DNA from: a virus
Length of the DNA: 37,834 bases
Strand: one strand, 5' to 3'
IMG/VR virus record: IMGVR_UViG_3300040789_000081
Span: 1 to 37,834 of that record
The notes beneath the pieces are model-generated. The model was not told the DNA's origin. It was given only the letters and a program-made list of their open reading frames with translations, and ran no database searches. A program made the position numbers and the translations under genes. Shown here in pieces: positions 30,870 through 37,834 of the stretch; position 1 is the stretch's first letter; each line of letters opens with the position of its first letter.

Positions 30870-32356
30870 AGGCTTACCTTTTCTACACTAAATACTTGTT
30901 CGTAATTAAGATTACCAGCAGCATCTTTTAAATTATGCTTTAAAATTACATCGCCGTTTTCATCTAAATGGATCATTTCATTCGTACTGGTGTTTATGTA
31001 GCTTGTGCCGATCATCAAGCTATTTATGAAGCTTAATAAATTTTTGATAGCCAATATATTCGTGTTGTCGGGCGCCATGTAACTAGCTGAAGCGAGTCTA
31101 CTATTAACTTGAGTGTTACTAGCAGGGTCTACAGGCAAGTTGTCCGTTTTAGATTTAATTGCTGCTACGTCTGCTGGCATGTCGCCGAGGTCAACGCTAT
31201 CAGCCTTAAAATCACTTACTGAAGTGACCGAATTGTTATTTACTTGCTTTATATTGGCTTCTACAATGTCACTAGAAGCATCGAAATTAGACCTACTTGA
31301 AATAGTAGTATCTAAATTATTTAATCTCGCATCATTTACTAGAACTGGATTTGAAGGAATTGTATCAATCTTAGTTTTTATATCAGCAATATCTGATGAC
31401 TCTGAATTAAATTTAGCTTTTACTGCACTTGCTATAATTTCGACTTCAACAGCAGGTAAATCAAAATCTTGATTAATTTTTTGAGAGATTGCATCAAGTA
31501 GCTGCTGGCTGTCACCTTCATTTAGCAAAGCCGCCTCGATAGCAACTGCTAAAGATTGAACTTGACTTGAGCTTAATTCGAAGTTAGATTTATCTGTTAG
31601 TGTTCTTGTTGCGCTACTCCAAATTTCACCGGCAATTTCAGATAAACTTGGTATGTCTGATACAGCTGAAGGCGAAGTTGGCAGATTATCTGTTTTAAAT
31701 TTAATACTATTTATTTTTGTGTTATCAGGCGCTGTGTAATCAGCTGAAGCTAATCTAGTATTAACTTGAGTATTACTTGCAGGGTCTGAAGGCAAGTTGT
31801 CCGTTTTAGATTTAATTGCTGCTACGTCTGCTGGCATGTCGCCGAGGTTAACACTGTCTGCTTTATAGTCATCCTTGCCAGCAAAAGACTGCAAGTAGTT
31901 ATGAAACGTAGCTTCACTCAATCCAGAGCCACCACCACTCGGCGATTGCTCTAAAGCCTTGGCTTTAAATCTATCTTTACCAGTACCATCATCCTCAATT
32001 AGTGCTGCAATTTTAGAGATATTACTGTTGTCGGGCGCCAAGTATGAGCTAGAAGCCATTCTGGTTTTTAGCAAATCGTTTATTTCAAGAGTATCAACAA
32101 CTTTATCACCATCCCAAAATATCGTTTCAGAATGCCCGACTTGAGCGCCCGATATGAAGTATTTAGCTAGATATCGGGCTTTTATAAAAGTGCCTGGTAT
32201 GACAAACTGGTATAATCCAGATTTAGATTCATCAGCAAATTGTAATTCATTCATATTGATATTGGATCCAGCTTGAATCCCAGTATCAAGATTAATTATT
32301 TTTGCTTGAATATTTTGATTAAGCTTGTTAAAGCCAAATGTAATTTTGTTAGCCAT
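30866..32356 (-). CDS. Second tail fibre / fibre-like protein with internal repeats, 496 residues
   Basis: The N-terminal 95 residues (ANKITFGFNKLNQNIQAKIINLDTG ... YLAKYFISGAQ) form a beta domain; then VDTLEINDLLKTRMASSSYLAPDNSNI starts a series of repeated segments. The unit DSVNLGDMPADVAAIKSKTDNLP ... ASNTQVN..LAS..Y.APDN occurs twice and in part a third time. The end (YINTSTNEMIHLDENGDVILKHNLKDAAG) is a short beta motif known from fibre-like proteins. Two 59-bp stretches are identical in DNA (31133-31191 and 31790-31848). Probably a trimeric fibre shaft. Confidence 0.75.
   Translation of the reverse strand: MANKITFGFNKLNQNIQAKIINLDTGIQAGSNINMNELQFADESKSGLYQFVIPGTFIKARYLAKYFISGAQVGHSETIFWDGDKVVDTLEINDLLKTRMASSSYLAPDNSNISKIAALIEDDGTGKDRFKAKALEQSPSGGGSGLSEATFHNYLQSFAGKDDYKADSVNLGDMPADVAAIKSKTDNLPSDPASNTQVNTRLASADYTAPDNTKINSIKFKTDNLPTSPSAVSDIPSLSEIAGEIWSSATRTLTDKSNFELSSSQVQSLAVAIEAALLNEGDSQQLLDAISQKINQDFDLPAVEVEIIASAVKAKFNSESSDIADIKTKIDTIPSNPVLVNDARLNNLDTTISSRSNFDASSDIVEANIKQVNNNSVTSVSDFKADSVDLGDMPADVAAIKSKTDNLPVDPASNTQVNSRLASASYMAPDNTNILAIKNLLSFINSLMIGTSYINTSTNEMIHLDENGDVILKHNLKDAAGNLNYEQVFSVEKVSL
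31133..31191. repeat. 59-bp identical repeat in fibre gene, copy 1
   Basis: Identical to 31790-31848 and flanked by about 40 bp of lower similarity on each side. Encodes GDMPADVAAIKSKTDNLP. Confidence 0.85.
31790..31848. repeat. 59-bp identical repeat in fibre gene, copy 2
   Basis: Second copy of the repeat at 31133-31191, 657 bp away and in frame with it (657 = 3 x 219), so recombination between the copies would delete 219 residues without a frameshift. Confidence 0.85.
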
Positions 32357-32369
32357 ATATATTGTCCCA

Positions 32370-33326
32370 TTAAAAAATATTCATGTAGATTTTAAATTTT
32401 CTATCTCTTTTGTTCACGATAAAGCTATCTTCTCTGCGCTTACCGCGCACAGCAAGGTGCCTGTTTGGGCTTCTTTTTTTATCTTTTTTCAGTTTACGCA
32501 TAGTAAGCTCATAGCGAACGCTACTATTAGCTGGTATTACAACTCTTATAAAGTATTTCCCAACAGGGACATTTTTGAATTCGATGTAGCCTCTCTTCTC
32601 AAAATATGGGCTACTCACCAATTCGGTGACGTGATACGCTCCATCTTCAGACATTAAATGAACTTCAATGTTTTCCACTGGCTCGCCCCTTGAAATGAAT
32701 TCTGCTGTAACAGTTCTTAGTTTGTTTGGGGCATCATAAATCATCGTATGCGTATGTAAGTCATCTGGGGTAAATTCAGTAATATCACCTAGAAGCCAGT
32801 ACATAATTGACTTTTCAAAATCATGTGCCCAACCCAAGCAGTGACCCAACTCATGCAAAAAGGTTGAAAGCCTTTTTAAAGGGTCAATATTATTAGAATT
32901 GACAAATGCGTTGCAGCCAATTATGTGCTTAGTATCAGTAACAGGCGCAGCAAAGCCAGCTGTATGTAATTTTTTGTGAGTCAGAAGAAAGTTCGTGCCC
33001 GCTAGAAACAATTTAATGTCATTTGTGTTATTAATTATCCCAGCTGTTTTAATGTTTTGAAAACTGTAAGTTAGCGTTATGTCACTTTGCAAACTGTTTA
33101 GCTTCTTAATTTGTTCAATAATCTCGTTTTTGATTAAAATAAAATCATCGTCTATAATTATGTTTACAGTTTTTTTGTTCCATTTAGCTACAGTGTCACA
33201 GTCTTCAGTTAGCTTACCGCTGACGTAAGTGAAACTATCACAGACGTATAAGCTATTGTCGTGAGTGACGTGAGCACTGACGCTCTTGCATAGCATTAAA
33301 AGAAATACAGCTAAAATCTTATTCAT
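32370..33326 (-). CDS. Secreted matrixin-like zinc metalloprotease
   Basis: A 318-residue metzincin. Residues 1-18 (NKILAVFLLMLCKSVSA) are a Sec signal peptide with a VSA cleavage motif. The active site FLHELGHCLGWAHD has His158, Glu159, His162 and His168 of HExxHxxGxxH, and SIMYW (Met175) is the Met-turn. The C-terminal 110 residues contain a beta domain (FKNVPVGKYFIRVVIPANSSVRYELTM) ending very basic (KKDKKRSPNRHLAVRGKRRE). Such an enzyme is unexpected in a phage operon; it should act outside the cytoplasm. Its start overlaps the fibre stop by 8 bp. Confidence 0.85.
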   Translation of the reverse strand: MNKILAVFLLMLCKSVSAHVTHDNSLYVCDSFTYVSGKLTEDCDTVAKWNKKTVNIIIDDDFILIKNEIIEQIKKLNSLQSDITLTYSFQNIKTAGIINNTNDIKLFLAGTNFLLTHKKLHTAGFAAPVTDTKHIIGCNAFVNSNNIDPLKRLSTFLHELGHCLGWAHDFEKSIMYWLLGDITEFTPDDLHTHTMIYDAPNKLRTVTAEFISRGEPVENIEVHLMSEDGAYHVTELVSSPYFEKRGYIEFKNVPVGKYFIRVVIPANSSVRYELTMRKLKKDKKRSPNRHLAVRGKRREDSFIVNKRDRKFKIYMNIF

Positions 33327-35643
33327 AAATTAAAACCCCGCCGTTGAAAGTAAATTTAGTCGTGACAGATCTTTGTCCTCCTGATGGATTCTCTATATAA
33401 ATGTCTTCTTGATTATCATTTGCAATAGACATTAAGAGCATATCGCAATCGGTTACGTTTATATCAACATCGAAATCAAAATTATTGGTCGGGTATCCAA
33501 AAGTAGTTCCAGTTTGTGTTACACTGCTAGAGATTATTTGATTTGAATAAATTTCAGTCACGTCAAAGTTGAAACCTGAAGACTTACGAAGTTTATAAAG
33601 TTTGAAGTTTTTAACATAAGTAAAATCGTTGTTGTAGGTTTGACCAGAACTCACTGCTGGCACAGTGTAAGTAAAATTAAGCGCTAAGCTAATCTTTTTT
33701 ATAGTAAAGTTCTCTTTATGCGGTTTTAAGAGGTTTAAATTTTTGTAGTCAGCTGTATATATATTTATGCTGGCTGGTAATTCAGACTCTAATTTACAAA
33801 AATAAATATTACCAAATTGATTAACTATAATGGCTGGTACGAGTTCTTCATTAGCCCTAAACCATGTCCCACTAGGATTAAAATTAAAACTTGGCATCGT
33901 GAGGCTGTATTGCTGTGTGCCACCAGCATTTGCGTCGACATAAGCTTTTGTAGCTGCATCTTGATCTAAAGTAGGATCCGCGACATTTCTAACTTGGTGA
34001 TTAAGCATATTGACTGAGCCGCCGTCTGATATTTTTAGTGCTTGTTGAATAGAACCCCCATCTGGCTCAGTGAAGACCTCAAGCTCGACTCCATTTGTAC
34101 CGACTTCATTCAGTCTAACTAAGGCTCTAGAACTGTTACCATTTGTAGTTAGTTCGATACCTGGATTATCACCTGCATTGCCTTGTATACTAAGTCTTCC
34201 ATTAATCCCGGCACCTTTTATATTAAATGCTCTTAATTTTGAAGCTCCATTAATTACGATATCCCCGTCTAACACTAAGTTGCCAGTACTTGTAGTTATT
34301 GACCTACCGAGCGTATCTAGATTTCCACCCAACTGTGGTGAAGTATCGTCAATTAGCTCACCGCTTCCAGTACCTGAAGCCGCATTAACCCACTCAGTAT
34401 CGTTGTCAGCGTTGCTAGCTTTAGCTAAAACTTGTCCAGATGCACCTCCAGTTGGCACACCTAAACCATCTGCACCATCTTGACCATCGTTTCCAGGTAT
34501 GCCCTGAATACCTTGTGTTCCTTGAGCTCCTGTTTCGCCTTGGATCCCCTGAATGCCTTGCGCCCCTTGATCCCCAGTGTCACCTTTATCACCCTTTATG
34601 CCTTTCAGAGAGATAACTTGAAGAGAACTTAATAATCCTTGAACTGTACAAGTTTCGCCAGCATTGGGTTTATTCAGGGACGCTGTTAGCCTAATTTTAT
34701 CGCCGCTATTGAAACTAAAAGCTTCATTGAGAGTACCGCTACTTTCTGCGCCTGTAGTACCATCTGCGTGATAAACATTGAATTCGCCGATAGAGTTAAA
34801 CCCACTGCCAGAGTCTCTTTGAAGCTGCAATTTAGTTGAGTTCCTCGCGTCATCGATAGTTGTAATCGTCGCTAGAATTAAATAGTCACCATTCTGATTA
34901 AATGTTAAAACTCCAGTCGAAGCATTCCAGCTATAAATGCCGTTAGTGACCGAAGGACTCGCCCAGCCATCTAACACAACTGCTGTCGTACTAGTGTAAG
35001 TTGTGTTATCAGAGCCAAAAGCCTTAAATCTTTCTAGTGCTACGGTACCGCCACTAGATATAGATTGCCAGCTATAATCACCGTCTGTAACTGAATCTTT
35101 AACCAGAGCTTGCCCTGTTAAACCACCATCTGGTACATTGTTTAAACCCGTTACCTTGGTAAAGTCGACACTTTGTATTTTGCCGTTTGTTACAGAGTTT
35201 GAAGCTATTTGAGATGAAGCTATTTGCCCGTTTAAGTCAGTGAATAAGCCAGATTTAGCAACCGTTGCAAGCTCTGAATCATTGGTTTTGAGATCTAAAG
35301 CAGCTTGCAAGCCGCTTACCCCCGAAATATTCAGGGCTTGAATTAGCGCTTTATTTTGCTTTATGAAATTAACTATTTCTTGCAGCTCATCTAACGTTAA
35401 ATCATCACTCGTTAATCTTAAATTTATCGAGTCGACACTTGACTGCAAACTTAACCTAACGCTTTCAAGCTCAGCATCTCTTGTCACAAAAGATGGTAAT
35501 ATACCATCGGTAATACTTTGAATAGCTGTATCGGCTTTATCAAGCGAGGTTTGAACACCTGTTGAAAGTTGCCCCTTTCTAATTCTAGCTTGAGCCCCTA
35601 AACCACTTGCTATCGATAAAATTATTAGAAATTTTCTAAACAT
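33319..35643 (-). CDS. Collagen-like tail fibre protein with an apparent signal peptide, 774 residues
   Basis: Domains in order: an apparent Sec signal peptide 1-19 (MFRKFLIILSIASGLGAQA), fibre-like coiled region (SLDKADTAIQSI ... LTLDELQEIVNFIKQNKAL), a C1q/TNF-like beta domain about 205-345, fifteen collagen Gly-X-Y triplets at 348-392, fibre-shaft segments (SPQLGGNLDTLGRSI, HQVRNVADPTLDQDAATKAYVD) and a unique beta C-terminus. Phage fibres normally have no signal peptide, so it could instead be exported to the cell surface. It is followed directly by a secreted metalloprotease. Confidence 0.82.
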   Translation of the reverse strand: MFRKFLIILSIASGLGAQARIRKGQLSTGVQTSLDKADTAIQSITDGILPSFVTRDAELESVRLSLQSSVDSINLRLTSDDLTLDELQEIVNFIKQNKALIQALNISGVSGLQAALDLKTNDSELATVAKSGLFTDLNGQIASSQIASNSVTNGKIQSVDFTKVTGLNNVPDGGLTGQALVKDSVTDGDYSWQSISSGGTVALERFKAFGSDNTTYTSTTAVVLDGWASPSVTNGIYSWNASTGVLTFNQNGDYLILATITTIDDARNSTKLQLQRDSGSGFNSIGEFNVYHADGTTGAESSGTLNEAFSFNSGDKIRLTASLNKPNAGETCTVQGLLSSLQVISLKGIKGDKGDTGDQGAQGIQGIQGETGAQGTQGIQGIPGNDGQDGADGLGVPTGGASGQVLAKASNADNDTEWVNAASGTGSGELIDDTSPQLGGNLDTLGRSITTSTGNLVLDGDIVINGASKLRAFNIKGAGINGRLSIQGNAGDNPGIELTTNGNSSRALVRLNEVGTNGVELEVFTEPDGGSIQQALKISDGGSVNMLNHQVRNVADPTLDQDAATKAYVDANAGGTQQYSLTMPSFNFNPSGTWFRANEELVPAIIVNQFGNIYFCKLESELPASINIYTADYKNLNLLKPHKENFTIKKISLALNFTYTVPAVSSGQTYNNDFTYVKNFKLYKLRKSSGFNFDVTEIYSNQIISSSVTQTGTTFGYPTNNFDFDVDINVTDCDMLLMSIANDNQEDIYIENPSGGQRSVTTKFTFNGGVLIYE

Positions 35644-35872
35644 TTCTTTGTATGACTCCTATCTTGTCGCCAGTCACGATTTCAGCTAATGGCGTTACAG
35701 TTAAATTCACGTCAACTTGGCTGTATTCGCTACTTGATAAAACTGTACCGTTTAGAATAATTGCGTAAACTTCTGAAGCTGCTGGCAACGTAAAAATTTC
35801 TGATAAGCCCGTAGACTGAGCCGTGAATTCCAGTAAATCTCTAAATTCTTTTTGGGGATAAATCACACTCAC
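35636..35872 (-). CDS. Small beta-rich protein before the fibre, 78 residues
   Basis: Start is GTG at 35872, overlapping the previous stop (GTGA), with AAAGGGG ten bases upstream. A longer frame from 35992 would overlap the previous gene by 120 bp and is unlikely. The sequence LSEIFTLPAASEVYAIILNGTVLSSSEYSQVDVNLTV looks like a small beta-sandwich of the kind found on tail-fibre ends. Overlaps the fibre start by 8 bp. Confidence 0.6.
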   Translation of the reverse strand: MSVIYPQKEFRDLLEFTAQSTGLSEIFTLPAASEVYAIILNGTVLSSSEYSQVDVNLTVTPLAEIVTGDKIGVIQRNV

Positions 35873-36207
35873 TGCTTGATGACCCCTTTTAATACTTGAG
35901 TGTCTCTGAAATCCTCTTGTCGAGCTTTGATAACGGCTTGATTGAATCTTAAAGAATTTATAATCTCTTTTCTGCCGATTTGAATGAAACAAATCAAAAG
36001 TACTACTATTGTTAACAGCGTAATTATCCTAGATTGATTTTTAGTCTTTGTATTCAAAAGATCAAGATCTTTGTAACTATCCAAATGATTTGCTACGTGA
36101 GGAGCTATAAATTTAATATATTTAGCTATAAATTCTGAAGCATTCAAGCAAGAATTATCTTTCAAAAATTCGTTTGTTTCGCTAGTTAATTTTCTTTTTG
36201 ATGGCAT
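35869..36207 (-). CDS. Membrane protein with central single span, 112 residues
   Basis: Not recognised. One hydrophobic segment around residues 61-76 (IITLLTIVVLLICFIQIG) between a polar N-terminal half and a basic C-terminus (RFNQAVIKARQEDFRDTQVL). Overlaps the upstream gene by 26 bp and the downstream start by 4 bp. Confidence 0.6.
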   Translation of the reverse strand: MPSKRKLTSETNEFLKDNSCLNASEFIAKYIKFIAPHVANHLDSYKDLDLLNTKTKNQSRIITLLTIVVLLICFIQIGRKEIINSLRFNQAVIKARQEDFRDTQVLKGVIKQ

Positions 36208-36544
36208 TTATATCTTCTTTTATTTCTTTTAAGCTCACAAAAATTTCAGCACTATTTTCCAAGTTTGACTTATTGACTAATTCAAACTTATCGACTGACT
36301 GATTAAGCGCTTGTACAGCAAGTTGGTGAAAACCTTTGGAATCGTTAGCGATGCTCAGAATGCACGTTTCAAATGATTTATTGTATGTTTGAGCAAGTTG
36401 TAAGTTATAAGCCTGATCTGCTTTGATTCGCTCATGAAATTTATCATCCCGACGATCCGAAGATCTTTGATTGTAGATAAACATTATTAAAGCAAGAGTG
36501 AATCCGCTTGCTTCAGTTATCATATCCATGATATCTAGCTCCAT
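36182..36544 (-). CDS. N-anchored membrane protein, 120 residues
   Basis: Not recognised. A membrane segment at residues 9-25 (ASGFTLALIMFIYNQR) is followed by a long charged helical domain (DDKFHERIKADQAYNLQLAQTYN ... SLKEIKEDINAIKKKI), the plan of Rz-type spanins and of some phage membrane anchors. It could be part of a lysis set for the M15 endolysin, though the two are far apart. Confidence 0.6.
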   Translation of the reverse strand: MELDIMDMITEASGFTLALIMFIYNQRSSDRRDDKFHERIKADQAYNLQLAQTYNKSFETCILSIANDSKGFHQLAVQALNQSVDKFELVNKSNLENSAEIFVSLKEIKEDINAIKKKIN

Positions 36545-36581
36545 ACATTTAGTGTATGGTTTGATTTAGTGACTTAAACTT

Positions 36582-37058
36582 TTACGGCTTTGTAGTAGTG
36601 TTGCGAACAATTGAAGACTGAACTGAATTTATGCTCTGTATGGCACATTTAGCATTACTATGTAAATCTCTTTTAATACTGTCAAGCTCCAAGTTGTCGT
36701 TTTTATAATTTTTCATCCTTAACGAAATTAAAATAAAAGCAATAGAAATAAACAATCCTCCAAAACTAAGGTATATGTTTTTCATGTTAATATCATCAAC
36801 CATGAAAGCCTGGATGAATAACGACAACCCAAGCATAAAATAAGGTTCGGGATTAGTTAAATCAAAAATCTTAACCGTATCGATTCTATTTAATTGTGTT
36901 ACACTCGTATCAATTTGCTGAATATTATTTCTTATATTTTCTAATTCTTTAAAGTTCATATTAAAAACAGTTACCTCTGTTTCTAAGTTAACTTGATTGT
37001 AATAGCTTGAGACCTTAGAGTTATTCTTGGTATTAAATAGATCACTAGCTTTGGTCAT
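36582..37058 (-). CDS. Membrane protein with two spans, 158 residues
   Basis: Not recognised. A coiled-coil N-terminus (MNFKELENIRNNIQQIDTSVTQLNRI), two hydrophobic segments near residues 76-90 (FMLGLSLFIQAFMV) and 97-114 (IYLSFGGLFISIAFILISLRM), and a charged helical tail. Two spans plus a coiled coil would suit a class II holin or an envelope-anchored protein. Overlaps the upstream gene by 14 bp. Confidence 0.6.
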   Translation of the reverse strand: MTKASDLFNTKNNSKVSSYYNQVNLETEVTVFNMNFKELENIRNNIQQIDTSVTQLNRIDTVKIFDLTNPEPYFMLGLSLFIQAFMVDDINMKNIYLSFGGLFISIAFILISLRMKNYKNDNLELDSIKRDLHSNAKCAIQSINSVQSSIVRNTTTKP

Positions 37059-37368
37059 TTTTACCGCCCTCGACTGATATTGGTTTTACTCCAAGCCCAT
37101 TAGCATTAAGATGATATACCGTCATGCATTTAGTGCAAATTATCATTACATGCGGGAAAAGCAATCTTTGTCCGCCAACTATAAATTTATCCCCATTCGT
37201 ACCAGGTTCGATGTCAAAAATATGATCTATAACTTCAAAATTCTGACTAGAGCATAAACCGCATTTTAAGCCAGTATTTTCGATGTGCTTAAGTACTTGC
37301 TGCTGCTGTTGCTGACCAATTCTTTTGTATCTATCTTTTATATCTACTTGTTCTAACTTGTCTAGCAT
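37045..37368 (-). CDS. Zinc-ribbon protein, 107 residues
   Basis: First gene of the leftward fibre operon. Two cysteine pairs CGLC (36-39) and CTKC (77-80) form a likely zinc ribbon, with a glutamine run QQQQQQ at residues 19-24. Zinc-ribbon proteins at the start of phage operons are often regulators, but no target is known here. An AGTTTCA/TGAAACT dyad lies just upstream. Confidence 0.6.
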   Translation of the reverse strand: MLDKLEQVDIKDRYKRIGQQQQQQVLKHIENTGLKCGLCSSQNFEVIDHIFDIEPGTNGDKFIVGGQRLLFPHVMIICTKCMTVYHLNANGLGVKPISVEGGKNDQS

Positions 37369-37380
37369 AATACATTAAAT

Positions 37381-37419
37381 AGTTTCACCAGAAATAATTT
37401 TATAATCTAAAATGAAACT
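37381..37419. promoter_or_regulatory. AGTTTCA/TGAAACT dyad before the leftward fibre operon
   Basis: Seven-base inverted arms at 37381-37387 and 37413-37419, centres 32 bp apart, the same distance as between sites 1 and 2 of the TGTGCA modules. On the - strand TATAAAAT lies between the arms and could be a -10 element. Confidence 0.35.
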
Positions 37420-37550
37420 GGCCATTTTTTTTACATCTTAACCTTTTTAATTTAAATGCATAATTTAATAAAGATAATAGAACTGCAAACAAAAAGAAAA
37501 ATAAACTTAAATTAAGATTTAGGTTCCAAATAATAGTATAAAATAACGAG

Positions 37551-37610
37551 TGGTGCTGGGGATAGGATTCGAACCCACGACCGCCTGATTACAAGTCAGA
37601 TGCTCTACCA
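37551..37610 (-). other. attP core: 3' part of tRNA-Thr (UGU)
   Basis: On the - strand the sequence runs from the D-loop (TGGTAGAGCA) through the anticodon arm (loop CTTGTAA, anticodon TGT), the T-arm (GTGGGTTCGAATCCTAT) and the 3' acceptor strand CCCCAGC to ACCA. The 5' acceptor and half of the D-arm are missing; the bases before the D-loop (GCTGAAATCATG) do not fit. Phages that insert in tRNA genes carry just such a segment to restore the gene after insertion. This is therefore not a working tRNA gene. Confidence 0.85.
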
Positions 37611-37699
37611 CATGATTTCAGCTTATTTTTATCTAAATATTTTCGAAGAAAAGCTAGATTTTAAGATATTTTTCTGTTACAATTTTTTAAAATTTAATT

Positions 37700-37834
37700 A
37701 TGAATAAACTAATAACCAGTCTATTAGCGGGATGGAAGGCTGCCGCATTGTCAGGATTCCTCTATAAAAATCTAGCATATAAAGAGAAAACCTTTAACGC
37801 CTATTGTTTCTATCTTTTGTATTATTTGAAACAT
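37700..37834 (+). CDS. int: Integrase, 5' part (continues at base 1)
   Basis: The true start of the tyrosine recombinase is the ATG at 37700, giving MNKLITSLLAGWKAAA before the part read from base 1. The gene crosses the point where the circle was opened; the full protein is 343 residues. No Shine-Dalgarno sequence is visible before the ATG; the leader is nearly all A/T. The start lies about 90 bp from the tRNA-Thr fragment, the usual int-attP arrangement. A weak -10 like sequence, TACAAT, lies at 37678-37683. Confidence 0.9.
   Translation, partial: MNKLITSLLAGWKAAALSGFLYKNLAYKEKTFNAYCFYLLYYLKH
37718..37834. repeat. Terminal redundancy showing a circular molecule (right copy)
   Basis: Right-hand copy of the 117-bp overlap with bases 1-117. 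It lies inside the 5' part of the integrase gene. Confidence 0.95.

Larger units (their letters stand above)
37369..37699. other. Gene-free divergent gap with attP
   Basis: 331 bp between the leftward fibre operon and the integrase. It contains the AGTTTCA/TGAAACT dyad (37381-37419), AT-rich DNA with repeated AATTTAA-like stretches that could hold integrase arm sites, the tRNA-Thr 3' fragment (37551-37610), and a short integrase leader. No ORF of note. Confidence 0.6.

Noticed and set aside
31113-31472. Rightward ORF of 119 residues opposite the second fibre gene
   Set aside because: Antisense shadow of the repeated Asp/Ser/Ala-rich fibre codons; no ribosome site or recognisable protein.
34070-34483. 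Rightward ORF of 137 residues opposite the collagen-like fibre gene
   Set aside because: It is the mirror of a Gly/Pro-rich coding region, with Ser/Pro/Leu-rich sequence, no ribosome site and no neighbours on its strand.
35873-35992. N-terminal extension of the 78-residue protein up to 35992
   Set aside because: It would lie wholly inside the preceding gene, and the GTG at 35872 has a ribosome site and a GTGA overlap.
37551-37610. Complete tRNA-Thr gene
   Set aside because: The 5' acceptor strand and half of the D-arm are missing; the upstream bases cannot pair with CCCCAGC.

Overview
This window is one complete circular phage genome opened inside its integrase gene. Bases 1-117 are identical to bases 37718-37834, which gives a circle of 37,717 bp. 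The integrase reads continuously across the junction. Next to the integrase start lies the 3' part of a tRNA-Thr (anticodon UGU) without its 5' part, as expected of an attP site in an excised genome. The DNA is AT-rich. The tail genes follow the order of contractile-tailed (myovirus) phages of the Mu/P2 type. The head and packaging genes resemble lambda: GpA-like terminase, a 68-residue gpW and a GpB-like portal. The host is probably a low-GC Gram-negative bacterium with a CCA-encoding tRNA-Thr. Francisella-like gammaproteobacteria would fit, but the sequence alone does not prove it.

Layout. (1) 37700-37834 plus 1-5171, rightward: integrase, a structured 450-bp gap, a DinD-like protein, a LuxR-type helix-turn-helix protein and a run of small, mostly unrecognised early genes. 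(2) 25224-5168, leftward: a gpZ-like protein, a gap that may hold cos, small and large terminase, gpW, portal, a protease-capsid fusion, decoration protein, neck proteins, sheath, tube, a tail chaperone with a -1 frameshift extension, tape measure, baseplate hub, spike, wedge and fibre genes. (3) 25225-26333: a 1.1-kb gene-free divergent region with large palindromes and three copies of a promoter-like module. (4) 26334-30350, rightward: a putative replication initiator, DnaB-type helicase, several small genes, an M15-type endolysin and one unknown gene. (5) 37368-30340, leftward: a zinc-ribbon protein, three small membrane proteins, a collagen-like fibre with a signal peptide, a secreted matrixin-like metalloprotease and a second fibre gene with accessory genes.

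The most unusual signal is a four-copy DNA module: three copies in the divergent region and one in front of the gene at 3104. Each copy has TTGCAC/T, exactly 17 bp, then a TAATTA-like hexamer. Each also has three TGTGCA-type sites spaced 32 bp and then 55-56 bp apart, so it looks like a promoter-operator used repeatedly by one unknown regulator. No CI-like repressor is recognisable, which makes this module the best lead to the phage's lysogeny or replication switch.

Other notable points are a gpN (DNA-circularisation) reading frame that has no ATG/GTG/TTG but a good ribosome site before AUC, a prohead protease fused to the capsid protein, and the pairing of a secreted metzincin with a signal-peptide-bearing collagen-like fibre.
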